Shown here piece by piece: positions 52,287 to 60,410 of a DNA stretch of 64,000 nucleotides. The notes beneath the pieces are model-generated. The model was not told the origin of the DNA. It was given only the letters and a program-made list of their open reading frames with translations, and ran no database searches. The stretch lies in NCBI RefSeq assembly GCF_900104095.1, contig NZ_FNJO01000013.1, positions 62,001 to 126,000 of the forward strand, written 5' to 3'. Both the position numbers and the translations under genes were made by a program. Within the stretch, counting starts at the first letter, position 1, and each line of letters begins with the position of its first letter. The DNA is from Ralstonia sp. 25mfcol4.1 (GTDB lineage: Bacteria; Pseudomonadota; Gammaproteobacteria; Burkholderiales; Burkholderiaceae).

Positions 52287-53215
52287 GCGCGCCGGACAAG
52301 CCCGTAATCGTTGTGACCGCGGCGAACATTGCGCCACAGGCGGTCGCACTGCTGTCCGACTTCGAACTGGTCTATGCAGGAAAAGCCGCAACCGAAGAAG
52401 AGACCGCAGAACTTTGCCGGCGTTACGCGCCTGTGGCGATCATCGTCCGCACAAGCAAGGTCGGCGCCATGGCGCTCGATGCGGCGCCGTCGATTCGCGT
52501 TCTGTCAAAGCACGGAAGTGGCATCGACAACATCGACCAGGACGCGGCGAAGGCCCGCGGCGTCAAAGTGGTGGCGGCGACAGGCGCAAATGCGGCAGCA
52601 GTGGCCGAACAAGCGCTGGCGCTTATGCTAGCCTGCGCGAAATCGGTGGTGACACTGGACCAGCGCACGCGCAAGGGCCATTGGGACAAATCGACGCACC
52701 AAAGTCTCGAACTGCAAGGGCGCACGCTTGGCCTTATTGGCCTGGGTGCGATCGGCCGCCGCTTCGCGCGGATCGCCTGCGCCATGGATATGAAGGTTAT
52801 CGGATACGACCCATATGCCGCCGACCTGCCGACGGGCATCGAGCCCGTCAGCCTTGACGAAATCTGGGAAAACTCGGATGTCATATCGTTCCATTGCCCA
52901 CTGACTGCCGAGAATCGAGGACTGCTCAACCAGGCGAGCCTGGCCAAATGCAGGGACGGCGTTATCGTCGTCAATACCGCACGCGGCGGGCTCATCGAAG
53001 AAGACGCGCTTCTGGCAGCCGTTGAAAGCGGAAAAGTGGCCGCAGCAGGCCTGGATTCATTGCAGCAAGAGCCGCCACCTGCCGATCATCCCTTCTTCAT
53101 AAACAGCAAGTTCATCATCAGTCCGCACATCGGCGGCGTCACGAGCGATGCCTTCGTCAACATGGGTGTAGCCGCCGCGACGAACGTGCTGGCCGAACTT
53201 GCGAAGCTGCAGTAA
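52283..53215 (+). CDS. D-2-hydroxyacid dehydrogenase (PGDH-like)
   Basis: A 310-residue NAD-dependent enzyme with a GTG start. The cofactor motif is LGLIGLGAIGRRFARIACAM near 149-168 with Asp in YDPY. The catalytic set is Arg in VVNTARGG, Glu in the LDSLQQEPP region, and His in SPHIGG. It should oxidise a D-2-hydroxyacid or reduce the 2-keto acid. It overlaps the RraA-like gene by 4 bases, so it may act on the aldolase product. Confidence 0.87.
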   Translation: MSAPDKPVIVVTAANIAPQAVALLSDFELVYAGKAATEEETAELCRRYAPVAIIVRTSKVGAMALDAAPSIRVLSKHGSGIDNIDQDAAKARGVKVVAATGANAAAVAEQALALMLACAKSVVTLDQRTRKGHWDKSTHQSLELQGRTLGLIGLGAIGRRFARIACAMDMKVIGYDPYAADLPTGIEPVSLDEIWENSDVISFHCPLTAENRGLLNQASLAKCRDGVIVVNTARGGLIEEDALLAAVESGKVAAAGLDSLQQEPPPADHPFFINSKFIISPHIGGVTSDAFVNMGVAAATNVLAELAKLQ

Positions 53216-53224
53216 GGAGCCGAC

Positions 53225-54295
53225 ATGAGTGAAGCACCAAGGCGGTGGCAGCGTAAGCCGGACGGCAGCAATTGGGGGGAATTTGGTCCAAACGATCAGC
53301 GTGGGCGCATGAACCTCGTGGATCGCACCAAGGTACTGCAAGGCGTCGCGGAAGTTCGCGAAGGCATTACGTTCTGCCTTTCGCTTCCCCTCGATTATCC
53401 CGGCGGCCAAACCATGAACGCGCGTCGGCAGCCACCCCGGCGCTTCGCCGTCCTTCGGGATGGAAAGAGCGCCGGGCAGCAGGGTTTCTGCTGGTCGTAT
53501 CGTTCCGAGGATCCCGATCTGACAGACGTGGTCAATGACGATGTCGTGCTCATGAGCCTGCAGTATTCAACGCAGTGGGACAGCCTGGCACACGTGGGCA
53601 GTCATTTCGATGCCGACGGAGACGGCAGCGACGAAGCCGTCTTCTACAACGGCTTTCGCGCTGGCGAGGACATCAGAGCCGGTGTCGAGACTCAAGCGCC
53701 CGAGGCGTGGGCAAGATACGAGAACCCGGAAGCGCGCGCGTTGAGTATCGCCGTCCTTGCCGAGCACGGTGCCCAAGGGCGCGGCGTCATGATCGACATC
53801 GAGCGCCACATCGGACGCAAACGACAAGCTGTGGGCTACGAACAGCTCATGCGCATTCTGGAAGCAGATAACGTCACCGTCGAGCCGGGCGATATGGTCT
53901 GTCTCCATACCGGGTTCGCTGACACGTTGCTATCGATGAACAAGTCGCCCGATCTCAAGGTACTTCACGAATCCGGAACCGGACTGGACGGCTACGACGC
54001 GAAGCTGCTCAATTGGATCACCGACTCGCGCCTGGCATGCCTGCTGGCAGACAATCCCGCCGTGGAGCTGGTTGTGCCGAAACCGCTAACGCCCTCCCCG
54101 ATTCGCGGGCCACGACTGCCGCTGCACGAACATTGCCTGTTCAAGAATGGCATTCACCTCGGCGAGCTGTGGCATTTGACACCATTGGCCTACTGGCTGC
54201 GCGAGAACAATCGTAGCCGCTTCCTGCTGACAGCACCGCCTCTGCGCCTTCCCGGTGCAGTCGGGTCGCCCGCGACGCCGATCGCAACCGTCTAA
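53225..54295 (+). CDS. Cyclase/kynurenine formamidase-like hydrolase
   Basis: A 356-residue 'cyclase family' protein. It has WDSLAHVGSHFDADG near 117-131 with the metal-binding H-G-H-D of the family (HxGSHxD), and ends with PLHEHCLFKNGIHLGELW near 299-316, also a family hallmark. These hydrolases open amide or lactone rings (formylkynurenine, isatin) with a metal. It follows the dehydrogenase by nine bases. A ring-opening or lactone-hydrolysis step in the operon's pathway is inferred. Confidence 0.78.
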   Translation: MSEAPRRWQRKPDGSNWGEFGPNDQRGRMNLVDRTKVLQGVAEVREGITFCLSLPLDYPGGQTMNARRQPPRRFAVLRDGKSAGQQGFCWSYRSEDPDLTDVVNDDVVLMSLQYSTQWDSLAHVGSHFDADGDGSDEAVFYNGFRAGEDIRAGVETQAPEAWARYENPEARALSIAVLAEHGAQGRGVMIDIERHIGRKRQAVGYEQLMRILEADNVTVEPGDMVCLHTGFADTLLSMNKSPDLKVLHESGTGLDGYDAKLLNWITDSRLACLLADNPAVELVVPKPLTPSPIRGPRLPLHEHCLFKNGIHLGELWHLTPLAYWLRENNRSRFLLTAPPLRLPGAVGSPATPIATV

Positions 54296-54323
54296 TACAA
54301 AACTACGGACTCCGGAGACAAGA

Positions 54324-55289
54324 ATGTTCAAGCCAGTTATCGGCGCCATTGCCAGCCTGACACTGCTGTGTGCCACCACCTGCGCCAGCGCCGCCTATCC
54401 CGATCATCCCATTCGCCTTGTCGTCCCATATCCGGCAGGCGGGGCGGCTGATACGGTCGCCCGGATTATCGCTGCCCCTCTGGGTACCAAGCTGGGCCAA
54501 ACCATTGTCGTCGACAACCGCCCCGGCGCAAGTGGAGTGATTGGTGCCGGCGCTGTCGCCAAGGCCGCGCCGGACGGTTATACCCTGCTGCTGGACGCTA
54601 CCGCTCATTCGGTCAACCCTAGTCTGCAACCGAAGCTTCCTTACGATACCGCGAAGGACTTCGCTCCCATCTCACTCGTGGTACTAGTGCCCAACCTTCT
54701 GGTGGTGCCACCGAATTCTCCGTTCAACTCGCCCAAGGACATCGTGGCGCGTGCGAAGGCTACGCCTGGGAAGCTCACCTATGCGTCCGCGGGCTCGGGC
54801 ACCGCTCAGCACCTGGCCGCAGAACTGTTCCGTCAACAGTCCGGGCTGAATATGCTGCACGTACCCTACAAGGGCGGTGCACCAGCGTTGAGCGACCTGA
54901 TGGGCGGTCAGGTAGATATGATGTTCAGCAACATGGCGGCGTCTTACCCACTGGTCTCCGGCAAGAAGCTGAAGGTACTGGCGACCACAGGCGCGAAGCG
55001 GTCTCCCGCGCTCCCAGATGTCCCGACCATCGCTGAATCCGGGCTGCCGGGCTACCAGGTCTATGAGTGGAACGGCTTGTTCGCGCCTGCCGGCACTTCC
55101 GTCGATATCATCGACAAGATCAACAAGGCAACCATCGAGGTCCTGACACAACCCGCCGTCAAGGAACGTCTCGCGGCAATCGGCGCGGAAGCTTCTGGCG
55201 ATAAGCCCCAGGAATTCCGAAAGTTCCTTGATGCGGAGCGCGAAAAATGGGCGACAGTCATTAAACAGGGCAATATTCGCGCGGAATGA
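54324..55289 (+). CDS. Orphan Bug (TctC-type) receptor, operon's second
   Basis: A 321-residue receptor with a signal peptide (MFKPVIGAIASL, cleavage near ASAAYP): DHPIRLVVPYPAGGAADTV, NRPGASGVIGAG, PDGYTLLLDA, HVPYKGGAPALSDLMGGQVD and PDVPTIAESG. GGAG lies upstream of the ATG. Two Bug genes flank the three enzymes, which suggests different carboxylates or receptors for distinct carriers. A strong terminator follows about 195 bases downstream. Confidence 0.87.
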   Translation: MFKPVIGAIASLTLLCATTCASAAYPDHPIRLVVPYPAGGAADTVARIIAAPLGTKLGQTIVVDNRPGASGVIGAGAVAKAAPDGYTLLLDATAHSVNPSLQPKLPYDTAKDFAPISLVVLVPNLLVVPPNSPFNSPKDIVARAKATPGKLTYASAGSGTAQHLAAELFRQQSGLNMLHVPYKGGAPALSDLMGGQVDMMFSNMAASYPLVSGKKLKVLATTGAKRSPALPDVPTIAESGLPGYQVYEWNGLFAPAGTSVDIIDKINKATIEVLTQPAVKERLAAIGAEASGDKPQEFRKFLDAEREKWATVIKQGNIRAE

Positions 55290-55482
55290 TGTCGGATCTG
55301 CGAAGGGCACTGCGCGGATCGCCGATGGCCGGTACGCCAGTCGTCAGGGCCATTGGGATCGTCGCTTCTTTCGCCCCGATGACATGACGCACGGATCCGG
55401 GATGAATTGACCGCGCACGCGAGCGACGTGTTTGGGGCGATGGCGTTCAGGACAGACCGCGCGGATCACGACAGCCGGAAGC

Positions 55483-55512
55483 AAAACAGCCGACCAATCG
55501 GTCGGCTGTTTT
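55483..55512. terminator. Strong bidirectional rho-independent terminator
   Basis: AAAACAGCCGACC (55483-55495) pairs perfectly with GGTCGGCTGTTTT (55500-55512), a 13-base stem with a 4-base loop (AATC) and A and T runs on both sides. It serves both the plus-strand operon and the convergent Ala/Lys-rich gene. Confidence 0.9.
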
Positions 55513-55587
55513 CTTGAGAAGCCGCGGAAGGCTTGCGGAAAGTTCGGCTCGAATGACTACCCTTCCGCCCGCCTTGCTCACGCCGCC

Positions 55588-55878
55588 TTACTGCTTCGTG
55601 GCGGTGGAGGCCGGCGCCACCTTCTCAGTTGCGACGGGGCTGGCCTTCGCACCGGCAGGAGCAGCAGCCTTCGCCGGGCTTGCCTTGGTGGCCTTGGCGT
55701 GCGCGGTAGCGTGCTTGTGGGTAGCGGTCTTGGCAGGAGCCTTCACAGCGGGAGCCGTAGCGGCTTGCGCAGCCGGAGCGGCAGGTGCCGGGGCCGCAGC
55801 GGGAGCCGGGGCAGCGCCTTGAGCAAAGGCGGCGCCGGTGATGGCGAGGGAGGCGATGGCGGCGGACAGCTTCTTCAT
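55588..55878 (-). CDS. Exported Ala/Lys/Pro-rich low-complexity protein
   Basis: A 96-residue protein from the ATG at 55878. A signal peptide (MKKLSAAIASLAITGAAFA) precedes a mature chain of almost only Ala, Pro, Lys, Thr and His, with ATHKHATAHAKATK-like basic stretches resembling histone H1 tails. It is probably disordered in the periplasm. Function unknown. It lies 275 bases past the end of the molybdopterin gene on the same strand. Confidence 0.6.
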   Translation of the reverse strand: MKKLSAAIASLAITGAAFAQGAAPAPAAAPAPAAPAAQAATAPAVKAPAKTATHKHATAHAKATKASPAKAAAPAGAKASPVATEKVAPASTATKQ

Positions 55879-56152
55879 GATGAATCCTTCTCTCAGGTTA
55901 GAGGCACAGCAAGTTGCCGTGCTCGCCCGTAAAAACGACCCGCGTTGATTTAGCGTTGACCAGGAGGTTGTGACAAACCGTAAGGGATGTTTCCGCAAAC
56001 CCTAACCCGGGGTCGTCTGTCTCGACCCGAGAAGCATGCCGGCGTGCTGGCTTCGAAGGCGCTGCAGGGTGGCAAGATCTTGCGCGCGAAGCGCGTCCGG
56101 ATAGTTCACTGTCCCTAGGGCCGGCACACCGCTGCACCGGCTGACCAGAGCG

Positions 56153-56935
56153 TCAGGAGCCTCCAAACCAGTTGTAACCTTGGTCTACCCAATAGCCGCC
56201 CGGAAAGGTGTTGGTCACGAACAGTTCCATGATGTGCTTGGGATTCTTGTATCCGAGCTTGGTCGGCATCCGGAGCTTCATCGGGAAGCCGTACTTTGGC
56301 GGCAGGCGCTCACCGTCGTACGTAAACGTCAGCAAAGTCTGGGGATGCAGCGCCGTGGCCATGTCGATGCTTTCGTAGTAATCATCGGCGCAGCGGAACC
56401 CTACGTACTTTGCCGTGGTATCGGCGCCGATGCGCTGCAGGAAGCCGGAAAACGGCGTGCCGCCCCAGCGCCCGATGGCGCTCCAGCCTTCCACGCAGAT
56501 ATGGCGCGTGATCTGTTCGGCCTGGGGCAGCGCGTAAAGCTCCTCCAGGGTCCAGCTCTTCTTGTCCTGCACCATCCCGCCGATCTTCAACCGGAAGTCG
56601 TCGCCGTTCACCACGGTAACTTCATCGATCCCGTAGAACGCGTTGAACGGGAAAGGTCGCGTGATATCAGATTCGGTATAGGTCGGCGCCAGGCGGTTGG
56701 GATCGAAGAGCCACGCCTGCACGCGGTCGTTCATGCGCGACACCCGCGACAGAAACGTTTCTACCGAGGCTTCGTCGGTCAGGCTGCAGCCAGTCAGCAT
56801 GGCCAGCCCGCCAAGCGTAAGGATGCGCTTGCCGAACAGGCGCCGCGCCGGAGCGTCGAGTTCGCGCCGCACATCGATAACAAGCGACTCGCGGTCGATG
56901 GCCATGGGTCTGGAAGACTTGGGGTTCACGTTCAT
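56153..56935 (-). CDS. YedY1-like molybdopterin-dependent reductase
   Basis: A 260-residue sulfite oxidase-fold protein. Cys147 in HICVEGWSAIGRWGG is the expected Mo ligand, and KYGFPMKLRMPTKLGYKNPK near 214-233 is the dimer/cofactor region. The N terminus has twin arginines (RRLFGKRILTLGG, 31-43), then LTGC (47-50), so it may be a Tat-exported lipoprotein. In the Azospira system YedY1 reduces methionine sulfoxide in the methionine-rich peptide MrpX. It is 13 bases after the cytochrome gene. Confidence 0.87.
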   Translation of the reverse strand: MNVNPKSSRPMAIDRESLVIDVRRELDAPARRLFGKRILTLGGLAMLTGCSLTDEASVETFLSRVSRMNDRVQAWLFDPNRLAPTYTESDITRPFPFNAFYGIDEVTVVNGDDFRLKIGGMVQDKKSWTLEELYALPQAEQITRHICVEGWSAIGRWGGTPFSGFLQRIGADTTAKYVGFRCADDYYESIDMATALHPQTLLTFTYDGERLPPKYGFPMKLRMPTKLGYKNPKHIMELFVTNTFPGGYWVDQGYNWFGGS

Positions 56936-56948
56936 GCTCCAGGTTGGA

Positions 56949-57575
56949 TCAGCGTCCGCGGATCATCGTCAGCAGGCTGCGCGGCACCAGCGCCACCATG
57001 ACCATGTGCAGCACCACAAAGGCGGCAAGCAGCGCCATGGCGCAAAAATGGACCACGCGCGCGAAGTCGTAGCCGCCCATCATCTCGCGCAGCAGGGGAA
57101 ACTGCACGGGCTTCCAGATCGCAATGCCCGACAGCACGAGCACCAGCAGCACCACCATCACCAGGAGATAGGCGAGCTTCTGCACCGCGTTGTAGTGGCT
57201 GAGGTCGGCGTGAGACAGGCGCCCGCGCAACGCGGCGCTCAGGTCCTCCAGCACTGCACGCGGCCCCAGTGGAAAGAACTTGCGGGCAAAGCGGCCCGTG
57301 GCGAGGTTCATCGCCAGATAAAAGATGCCGTTGAAGAACAGCAGCCACATGGCCGCGAAATGCCATTGCAGCGCGCCGCCCAGCCATCCGCCCAGCGTGA
57401 TGTCGCCCGGAAAGCGAAACGGTGGGAACACCGGCGAAGCGTTGTAGATGCGCCAGCCGGACAGCATCATGACCAGGGCCGCCAGCGCATTGAGCCAGTG
57501 CGTGATACGCACCCAGCCCGGCTGGATCTTGCGTGGGGCGACGCGAGCGTTGACTGCGTCATGCGAGAGTGCCAT
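56949..57575 (-). CDS. YedZ1-like cytochrome b561-type membrane subunit
   Basis: A 208-residue four-span cytochrome b. Haem ligand candidates are His26 (ITHWLNA), His72 (QWHFAAMW), His176 (RVVHFCAM) and His190 (VVLHMVMV). It starts 81 bases after the MxKDx peptide gene and comes before the molybdopterin enzyme, for which it should carry quinol electrons. Confidence 0.87.
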   Translation of the reverse strand: MALSHDAVNARVAPRKIQPGWVRITHWLNALAALVMMLSGWRIYNASPVFPPFRFPGDITLGGWLGGALQWHFAAMWLLFFNGIFYLAMNLATGRFARKFFPLGPRAVLEDLSAALRGRLSHADLSHYNAVQKLAYLLVMVVLLVLVLSGIAIWKPVQFPLLREMMGGYDFARVVHFCAMALLAAFVVLHMVMVALVPRSLLTMIRGR

Positions 57576-57656
57576 TTCGCCCTCCTCCAGAACCTGAAAC
57601 CGGGCACCGTGGGCGACTGCTTGCCGCCACCGGCGCCTGGCCGAAATTGCCCAGCG

Positions 57657-57896
57657 TTACTTGCCCATCTTGTCGTGCGACTTCGGCTTGGCCATCTTGT
57701 CCTTGGACATGTTGTCCTTCGCCATGCCGTCCTTGGACATCGCATCCTTCGACATTGCATCCTTCGACGTACTCTCCTTGGCCATCGAATCCTTCGACAT
57801 GGCGTCCTTGGACATGGCCCCACCGGTCTGGGCGAATGCTGCCGTGCCACCCAGCATGAGCATTGCGGAAACAACGGCGATTGCGATCCTGTTCAT
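57657..57896 (-). CDS. MrpX-like methionine-rich MxKDx-repeat peptide
   Basis: A 79-residue protein: signal peptide 1-23 (cleavage after AAFAQ), then pentads of the MSKDx/MAKDx type, with nine methionines in about 56 mature residues. One pentad has Thr in place of Met (STSKD). This is the 'pentapeptide MXKDX repeat' family. In Azospira suillum such a peptide absorbs hypochlorite by methionine oxidation and is then repaired by YedY1. It is first in the minus-strand operon under a SigF-type promoter. Confidence 0.9.
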   Translation of the reverse strand: MNRIAIAVVSAMLMLGGTAAFAQTGGAMSKDAMSKDSMAKESTSKDAMSKDAMSKDGMAKDNMSKDKMAKPKSHDKMGK

Positions 57897-58013
57897 GTTC
57901 GACTCCTCGTTACCTTGCGTTTGGACCGGGAGCGCCCCGGTTGACGAAACTCCGCGCCGCGCCGTGACCAGCGGGCACCAGATTCACACGGGATGTGTGC
58001 GTCTGGTGAGAAA

Positions 58014-58039
58014 TTCGACGCAGTGGCGCATCCGGTTAC
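58014..58039 (-). promoter_or_regulatory. SigF-type ECF promoter of the mrpX-yedZ1-yedY1 operon
   Basis: On the minus strand GTAACC (58039-58034), a 16-base spacer and CGAA (58017-58014) match the Caulobacter SigF consensus as I recall it. It lies about 118 bases upstream of the peptide gene. Confidence 0.75.
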
Positions 58040-58150
58040 AGCGCCCTGGAAATTTTTTCTGGCCGGGTTGGACATGACAGTGCCGAAGCGACTCGCAACA
58101 CACACAAAGGCCGCCGCAGCGTAGAATTCGCGCAACTCAACGTAGCCCGT

Positions 58151-58176
58151 GTAACCAACGCGACCGATGGAGCGAA
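58151..58176 (+). promoter_or_regulatory. SigF-type ECF promoter at the sigF start
   Basis: GTAACC (58151-58156), 16 bases, CGAA (58173-58176): the same motif on the plus strand. The -10 lies inside the first codons of the sigma gene as read from 58167, so transcription from here would start near 58183. Confidence 0.65.
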
Positions 58177-58739
58177 CTGTCGAACAGGATCTGTTAAAAC
58201 GGCGGGAGTCTCGCCTGCTCGACCTGTTTACAGGTGGACTGGCGGGCAACCAAGGGGCATACGCGCAATTTCTCACCGAGCTGTCCGCAATGCTGCGCGG
58301 CTATTTCCGTAATCGGCTGCCGCAGCAGGCGGGGGATGTCGAAGACCTGACCCAGGAAGTGCTGCTGGCTGTCCACAACGCGCGCCACACTTACCTGCCG
58401 GGACAGCCCCTGACGGCCTGGGTGCACGCGATTGCCCGGTACAAGCTCGCGGATCATTTTCGTGCGCATGGGCGTCAAGATGCGCTGAACGACCCGCTGG
58501 ACGCAGCGCAGGACATCGCAGCGGCACCCGACCTGGAGCCGGCGCAGGCGAAGCGCGATTTGAGCCTGCTGCTGGACCAGCTGCCGGATCGTCAGCGCCT
58601 GCCGATCGTGCACGTCAAGCTGGAAGGGCTATCGGTCAGCGAAACCGCGCGGTTGACCGGCATGTCGGAATCGGCGGTAAAGGTGGGCGTGCATCGCGGG
58701 CTGAAGGCGCTCGCGGCAAAGATTCGAGGAACACGATGA
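58167..58739 (+). CDS. SigF-like ECF sigma factor
   Basis: A 190-residue ECF sigma factor: sigma-2 at about 30-105 (DVEDLTQEVLLAVHNARHTY, TAWVHAIARYKLADHFR), sigma-4 at 130-185 (LPDRQRLPIVHVKLEGLSVSETARLTGMSESAVKVGVHRG, split). HxTYxPGQPLTAW is typical of SigF types. The first 16 residues are unlike family members. Given the promoter overlap, a start at CTG 58215, with GGGAG six bases upstream, is an alternative. The stop overlaps the next gene's ATG (ATGA). Confidence 0.88.
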   Translation: MERTVEQDLLKRRESRLLDLFTGGLAGNQGAYAQFLTELSAMLRGYFRNRLPQQAGDVEDLTQEVLLAVHNARHTYLPGQPLTAWVHAIARYKLADHFRAHGRQDALNDPLDAAQDIAAAPDLEPAQAKRDLSLLLDQLPDRQRLPIVHVKLEGLSVSETARLTGMSESAVKVGVHRGLKALAAKIRGTR

Positions 58740-59377
58740 ACACGGACGACCTGATTTCCATGCTGGCCACCGGCGTCGCGCCAGTCGACCGACACGCGGT
58801 CGGCCGCCGTTTCGGCATCGCCCTCGCTGTAGGGGCAGCCATGGCGCTATTGCTGCTGTCCATCACGCTGCATTTCCGTGCCGACCTGGCCGAAGTCGCC
58901 GGCACGCCGCTTTTCTGGGCCAAGGTGGCACTGCCGCTGTCGCTGCTGCTGGGCGCATTGTGGATGGTGACGCGGCTCGCGCGTCCCGGCATGGGCACCG
59001 CCGCCGGCTGGCCCGGCATTTCATTGCCGTTCGCCGCGGTGTGGCTTGGTGCGGCCTATGTGCTGGCCGGCACGCCGGCTGGCGAACGCACTGCGGCAAT
59101 ACTCGGACAAACCTGGCGCGTCTGCCCGTTCGCGATTGCCATGCTGTCCGTGCCCGTGTTCATCGCCATCTTCTGGGCATTGCGCGGGCTGGCGCCCACG
59201 CGGCTGCGGCTGGCCGGCGCGGTGGGCGGCCTGCTGTCTGGCGCGCTCGCCACGCTGGTCTACTGCCTGCACTGCCCTGAGATGGGCGTGGCGTTCTGGG
59301 GCGTGTGGTACGTCCTCGGCATGCTGGTGCCCACCGCCATCGGCGCGTTGTTTGGGGAGCGTCTGCTTCGGTGGTAA
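58736..59377 (+). CDS. NrsF-like (DUF1109) membrane anti-sigma factor
   Basis: A 213-residue protein with six hydrophobic spans after a 25-residue cytoplasmic N terminus (MNTDDLISMLATGVAPVD), the DUF1109/NrsF layout. Cys130 (TWRVCPFAIAML) and the LVYCLHCPEMGVAFWGVWY region with Cys178 and Cys181 are membrane or periplasmic. NrsF holds SigF inactive until stress; the cysteines are possible redox sensors, and in Caulobacter two conserved cysteines matter. It is translationally coupled to sigF. Confidence 0.87.
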   Translation: MNTDDLISMLATGVAPVDRHAVGRRFGIALAVGAAMALLLLSITLHFRADLAEVAGTPLFWAKVALPLSLLLGALWMVTRLARPGMGTAAGWPGISLPFAAVWLGAAYVLAGTPAGERTAAILGQTWRVCPFAIAMLSVPVFIAIFWALRGLAPTRLRLAGAVGGLLSGALATLVYCLHCPEMGVAFWGVWYVLGMLVPTAIGALFGERLLRW

Positions 59378-59486
59378 TGGAAGCTGTCGGTTCACCCAGA
59401 AACCCTGATCCCTATCCGGGCGCCCCACGCCGAGGGCCAGACGGCCATCCGATGCGCGCGCATCGCCAGGGGCGCTAGCTTGCCGC

Positions 59487-60242
59487 TCAGATTCCCTGTC
59501 CGCCAGACACTTCAATCCGCTGCGCATTGACCCAGCGGTTGTCCTCCGACAGCAGGCTGGCGATCATCGGACCAATGTCTTCGGCCACTCCGACGCGTCC
59601 CAACGCCGTCATCCCGGCGAAGAACTGGTTGAATGCCGGAGTGTCGCGCACTGCACCGCCGAAGAAGTCCGTTTCAATCGCACCCGGCGCTACTGCGTTG
59701 ACCGTGATCCTGCGCGGGCCAAGCTCCTTCGCCATGTAGACGGTGAGCACTTCCACGGCGCCCTTGACCGCGGCGTAGGCCGACCAACCTTCGGCGGATA
59801 CGCGCGTCAGCCCCGTCGAGAGATTGACAATGTGGCCGCCATCTGCAAGCAGCGGCAGCATCGTCTGCGTGAGAAAGAACACCCCCTTGAAATGCACATT
59901 GACGAGCATGTCGAACGCCGCCTCGCGCATTTCGGCGATCGGCGCTACGTCGCCATGTCCCGCGTTGTTGACAAGGTGGTCGAAGCTGTCGCGCTGCCAG
60001 GTGTGGCGCAGCACGGATCTCAGCCGTTCCGCGAAATCAGGGAACGTGGCGATATCGCCGGCATCGAGTTGCAGAGCCACCGCCTTGCGGCCCAGCTTCC
60101 CGATCTCCGTGACGACCGCGCTGGCCTCCGCTTCCCGGCTCCGGTAGGTGAGGATGACGTCCCCGCCCTTGCGGGCGATCGACAGGGCGGTGTTGCGGCC
60201 GAGGCCACGGCTGGCGCCGGTGACGAGAGAGATCGTGGTCAT
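59487..60242 (-). CDS. SDR-family NAD(P)-dependent oxidoreductase
   Basis: A 251-residue classical SDR from the ATG at 60242; the long in-frame extension to 61016 overlaps the divergent AraC gene. VTGASRGLGRN near 7-17, LVNNAG near 89-94, NLSTGLTRVS and YAAVK as the Ser-Tyr-Lys set, and AVAPGAIETDFFGG. It is similar in sequence to the SDR at 11278 (LGRVGxxxDIG, NxxRxEVSGG ends). It is under probable AraC control. Substrate unknown. Confidence 0.9.
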   Translation of the reverse strand: MTTISLVTGASRGLGRNTALSIARKGGDVILTYRSREAEASAVVTEIGKLGRKAVALQLDAGDIATFPDFAERLRSVLRHTWQRDSFDHLVNNAGHGDVAPIAEMREAAFDMLVNVHFKGVFFLTQTMLPLLADGGHIVNLSTGLTRVSAEGWSAYAAVKGAVEVLTVYMAKELGPRRITVNAVAPGAIETDFFGGAVRDTPAFNQFFAGMTALGRVGVAEDIGPMIASLLSEDNRWVNAQRIEVSGGQGI

Positions 60243-60410
60243 GAGTACACTCCTTGGCGTGTGAGGGAAACCGGTGTCCATTCTGTTGTCTGGCACGCCT
60301 GAATCGCTTGCCTGAATCTCTTTGTTCCTTGCCTTTTCCTCCAAACGTGGTGTCCCAGTCGGTGGGAACCCGCTACGATGGCAGGTGATGAATCGCCACC
60401 CTGCCCAAAG

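Noticed and set aside
57893..58276. 127-residue minus-strand frame across the mrpX/sigF control region
   Set aside because: It overlaps both promoters and the sigma gene; Ser/Arg-rich without a domain.
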